Source: Planctomycetota bacterium (GTDB lineage Bacteria > Planctomycetota > Brocadiia > SM23-32). From it: a stretch of DNA of 6,573 bases. The notes under the pieces are model-generated. The model did no database searches. It was not told where the DNA came from and saw only the letters and a program-made list of their open reading frames with translations. The stretch lies in assembly GCA_018334735.1 (NCBI GenBank), contig JAGXLK010000135.1:1-6573 (forward strand). Direction: 5' to 3'. Positions 5,356 to 6,573 of this stretch are shown in pieces. The position numbers and the translations under genes were made by a program. The stretch's first letter is position 1, and each line of letters begins with the position of its first letter.

Positions 5356-6573
5356 ATGGCTTCCGCATTACATCCCAGCCACCCTGTTTATAAGGTGCGC
5401 CGGGTGGGCGAAAAAGAAATACCATGGATGCTCCGCCGCAATATCTGGACCGGTGTGCTGGGCAGCGTGTCCGTGACTTTCATGACCACAGGAGTGTTTT
5501 TCACCGCATACTGTCACCAAATGGGCATGGAAGCCTACCAATTTGGCCTTCTCTCCACGATTGTGGCGTTTTTGATGCCCATATCGTTGTTTTCGGCCAG
5601 CGTGGAAGAAAAATTCGGACAAAGAAAATACCCGTGGTTTATTCTTGCCCTCGGTTCCCGGTTGTTGCTGCTCCCATTGCTTTTTGGATTTTTAGTTCCC
5701 ATCAGTCCATGGATTATTATGGTTCTCGTTGGAACATTGATGGGGATCGGATATTTGATTTCACCCCTGTGGCAGTCCTGGACGTGGGACTATATTCCGT
5801 CGGATACGTTCGGGCGTTTTACGGCAAAACGAACGTTCTGGGTTGTGCTGTTCCGCACGCTGGTTGCGCTCGGCGGCGCTGCGGCCATCCATTTTTCTGC
5901 TCCAGAGAGCCGGTTACCGATAATCTGCGGGGTTTTTGCGCTCTTTTTGACGATGGGCATCGTTGATCTCATTTTTCACGTTCGCATTCCCGAACCCCCA
6001 CGTAAATCGCGGCCTGCTAAAACGACCACGAAATTCAAAACGGCGTTTTTAAACCGACGTTTCCGAAACCTGCTTCTGGGTGTGGGACTCTGGTATTTCG
6101 CGATATTTATCGCCAGTCCATTTTGCATCCCTTATATGATGAAAGAGTTGGGGTTCGAGGGTAACTTTCTGCTGGCAACGACGATGGCGTATGCGATTCC
6201 GGCGGTGGGCACGCTGTTTTTCCTCCCCCTGTGGGGACGTCTTGCCGATACACGCTATCCGGGGCTGGTGCTGAGCTTGTCGTGTTTATTCTGGGCGACA
6301 ATACCGCTTTTCTATCACTTAGCACGGCCCGAATCTGCTATGCTGCCGCTTACGATAGCATGGCTTGTCGCCGGTATATTTCCGGCCGGTTACACCGTCT
6401 GTCTGCCGCAGTTGGCCCGTCGGCTTTCCGGGGTTGACAAAACGATGCCGCTTTCTTTGATTTTTGTCACGGTGTCAATCGGAATGATGATGGGTTCCGG
6501 AGTTGGTACGTTGATTGTGCGGTTGAATCCAGTCAATTCCGTATTCCGCGTTTCATTTGCGGCGAGAGTTACA
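5356..6573 (+). CDS. Major facilitator superfamily (MFS) transporter, 3' end beyond window
   Basis: An open frame of 406 codons runs without a stop to the right edge, so the C-terminus is missing. It is an inner-membrane secondary transporter of the MFS type. The protein starts with a short polar segment (MASALHPSHPVYKVRR), then about ten or eleven hydrophobic segments are visible, near 31-53, 62-82, 93-115, 118-138, 160-180, 187-207, 237-258, 271-292, 303-321, 328-350 and 366-389. A polar loop at about 210-235 separates the two six-helix halves. Degenerate motif-A sequences occur after helix 2 (VEEKFGQRK, 83-91) and, better preserved, in the second half (GRLADTRYPG, 294-303). WTWDYIPSDTFGRFTAKR (142-159) resembles the loop W..liP...RGrf...R of a subgroup of bacterial permeases. 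AGGAAGG (5341-5347) lies eight bases before the ATG. The substrate cannot be predicted. A full-length member would have about 430-460 residues. Confidence 0.83.
   Translation, partial: MASALHPSHPVYKVRRVGEKEIPWMLRRNIWTGVLGSVSVTFMTTGVFFTAYCHQMGMEAYQFGLLSTIVAFLMPISLFSASVEEKFGQRKYPWFILALGSRLLLLPLLFGFLVPISPWIIMVLVGTLMGIGYLISPLWQSWTWDYIPSDTFGRFTAKRTFWVVLFRTLVALGGAAAIHFSAPESRLPIICGVFALFLTMGIVDLIFHVRIPEPPRKSRPAKTTTKFKTAFLNRRFRNLLLGVGLWYFAIFIASPFCIPYMMKELGFEGNFLLATTMAYAIPAVGTLFFLPLWGRLADTRYPGLVLSLSCLFWATIPLFYHLARPESAMLPLTIAWLVAGIFPAGYTVCLPQLARRLSGVDKTMPLSLIFVTVSIGMMMGSGVGTLIVRLNPVNSVFRVSFAARVT

Noticed and set aside
5424..5966. 180-codon frame inside the MFS gene
   Set aside because: It overlaps the long MFS frame, which has the hydrophobic helix pattern, ribosome binding site and MFS motifs. 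The alternative reads as a Cys/Arg/His-rich shadow.

Overview
The window is 6,573 bases of roughly even G+C with bacterial gene organisation. The likeliest source is a member of the PVC superphylum (Kiritimatiellota, Lentisphaerota, Planctomycetota or relatives). This is inferred mainly from the secreted protein that joins prenyltransferase/squalene-cyclase-type repeats to DUF4159, an architecture I associate with that group. No rRNA or other phylogenetic marker is present, so the placement is tentative.

Layout, left to right. (1) Bases 1-690 (+) hold the C-terminal half of a polyol-type long-chain dehydrogenase (mannitol dehydrogenase family) with an intact KxxxxNxxH catalytic signature; the gene is cut by the left edge. 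(2) Bases 691-982 hold no convincing complete gene. A GTGA-coupled reading frame of 28 codons begins at 687 and stops early, as though the next gene of the operon had been lost, and a 31-base imperfect palindrome lies at 789-819. (3) Bases 983-1945 (-) encode an AEC (auxin efflux carrier) family permease, convergent with the dehydrogenase. (4) Bases 1946-2089 are a divergent intergenic region with a TATAAT box and a possible 21-codon upstream reading frame. (5) Bases 2090-2839 (+) encode a small kinase-fold protein of the lipopolysaccharide-kinase/RIO-like type. (6) Four bases later, 2844-5114 (+) encodes a 756-residue exported protein made of alpha/alpha-toroid repeats followed by two DUF4159 domains. 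Its perfect AGGAGG ribosome binding site lies inside the end of the kinase gene. (7) Bases 5115-5355 hold a candidate promoter, two GC-rich hairpins and a T7 tract, which is either the terminator of the kinase operon or an attenuator-like leader. (8) Bases 5356-6573 (+) encode the first 406 codons of a major facilitator superfamily (MFS) transporter that runs off the right edge.

The clearest functional unit is the pair 2090-5114, a cytoplasmic kinase-like enzyme cotranscribed with a secreted or periplasmic toroid/DUF4159 protein. Its biochemical job is not known to me. The flanking permeases and dehydrogenase suggest ordinary metabolism and transport. I see no CRISPR array, tRNA, rRNA, intact transposase or phage gene.
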